Shown here: in pieces, positions 27,676-27,676 of the stretch | Numbering within the stretch: position 1 is the first letter of the stretch | Layout of the letters: every line of letters begins with the position of its first letter | From: a virus | Virus record (IMG/VR): IMGVR_UViG_3300034684_000301 | Location: 1 to 27,676 of that record | Direction: 5' to 3' (one strand) | DNA: 27,676 nucleotides | Made by a program: the position numbers and the translations under genes | Notes under the pieces: generated by a model | The model's input: the letters and a program-made list of their open reading frames with translations, nothing else | Told to the model about the DNA's origin: nothing | Database searches by the model: none

Positions 27676-27676
27676 T

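Noticed and set aside
23935-27676. Missing tape-measure gene taken as proof of a podovirus
   Set aside because: The window ends at the spike gene, so long-tail genes may lie outside; the morphotype cannot be decided.

Overview
The window is a largely complete temperate phage or prophage of a Bacteroidota host, probably Bacteroidales. The evidence is fourfold. Promoters match the Bacteroides-type pattern TTTG...TAnnTTTG. Shine-Dalgarno sequences are scarce. The early genes are of Bacteroidales-phage type (LuxR-like HTH, DnaA-C-like, VapE-like). The virion and lysis genes are recognisable: ClpP-like head protease, major capsid protein, large terminase, portal, u-spanin, amidase and receptor-binding protein. 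No integrase, transposase or tape-measure gene is visible, so one or both ends of the element lie outside the window.

Layout. 1-750: immunity region, with a leftward repressor gene, its terminator, and divergent promoters over palindromic operators. 749-4928: rightward early operon of small regulators and unknown proteins, ending in a VapE-like primase/helicase gene. 4929-5272: AT-rich iteron-like non-coding region, a candidate replication origin. 5273-6245: two unknown genes. 6314-12780: head protease, capsid, packaging proteins and a single-HKD PLD-like protein. 12781-13451: non-coding stretch packed with inverted repeats. 13452-17306: accessory block in three units: a three-gene cassette (TIGR04255-like / small helical protein / Cys-His hydrolase-like), a small protein plus lipoprotein pair, and three small genes behind a structured leader. 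17398-27588: u-spanin, structural protein, portal, holin-like protein, amidase, connector/tail genes, fibre-like protein and a large tail spike.

The late genes seem to form five transcription units. The spaces before 6314, 9065, 17398, 19038 and 24047 each carry an intrinsic terminator and a T-rich box (TGTCTTTTTT or a variant) exactly 18 nt before TAnnTTTG or a one-mismatch variant. The accessory block does not use this promoter. Two of its units use a TTTTTCTTTG-N17-CTGATATTTG promoter that is shared with the early operon, so they may be expressed in the lysogen. The block is also AT-richer by eye and contains a 46-bp perfect direct repeat, consistent with modular acquisition.

Best candidates for something undescribed: (1) the three-gene cassette at 13452-15114, with its palindrome-rich upstream region; (2) the leader at 16300-16500, which contains mutually exclusive hairpins and a three-way-junction RNA ending in an intrinsic terminator; (3) the late-promoter family; (4) the iteron region behind the primase/helicase. 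All functional statements come from reading sequence and remembered family features; no database search was run.
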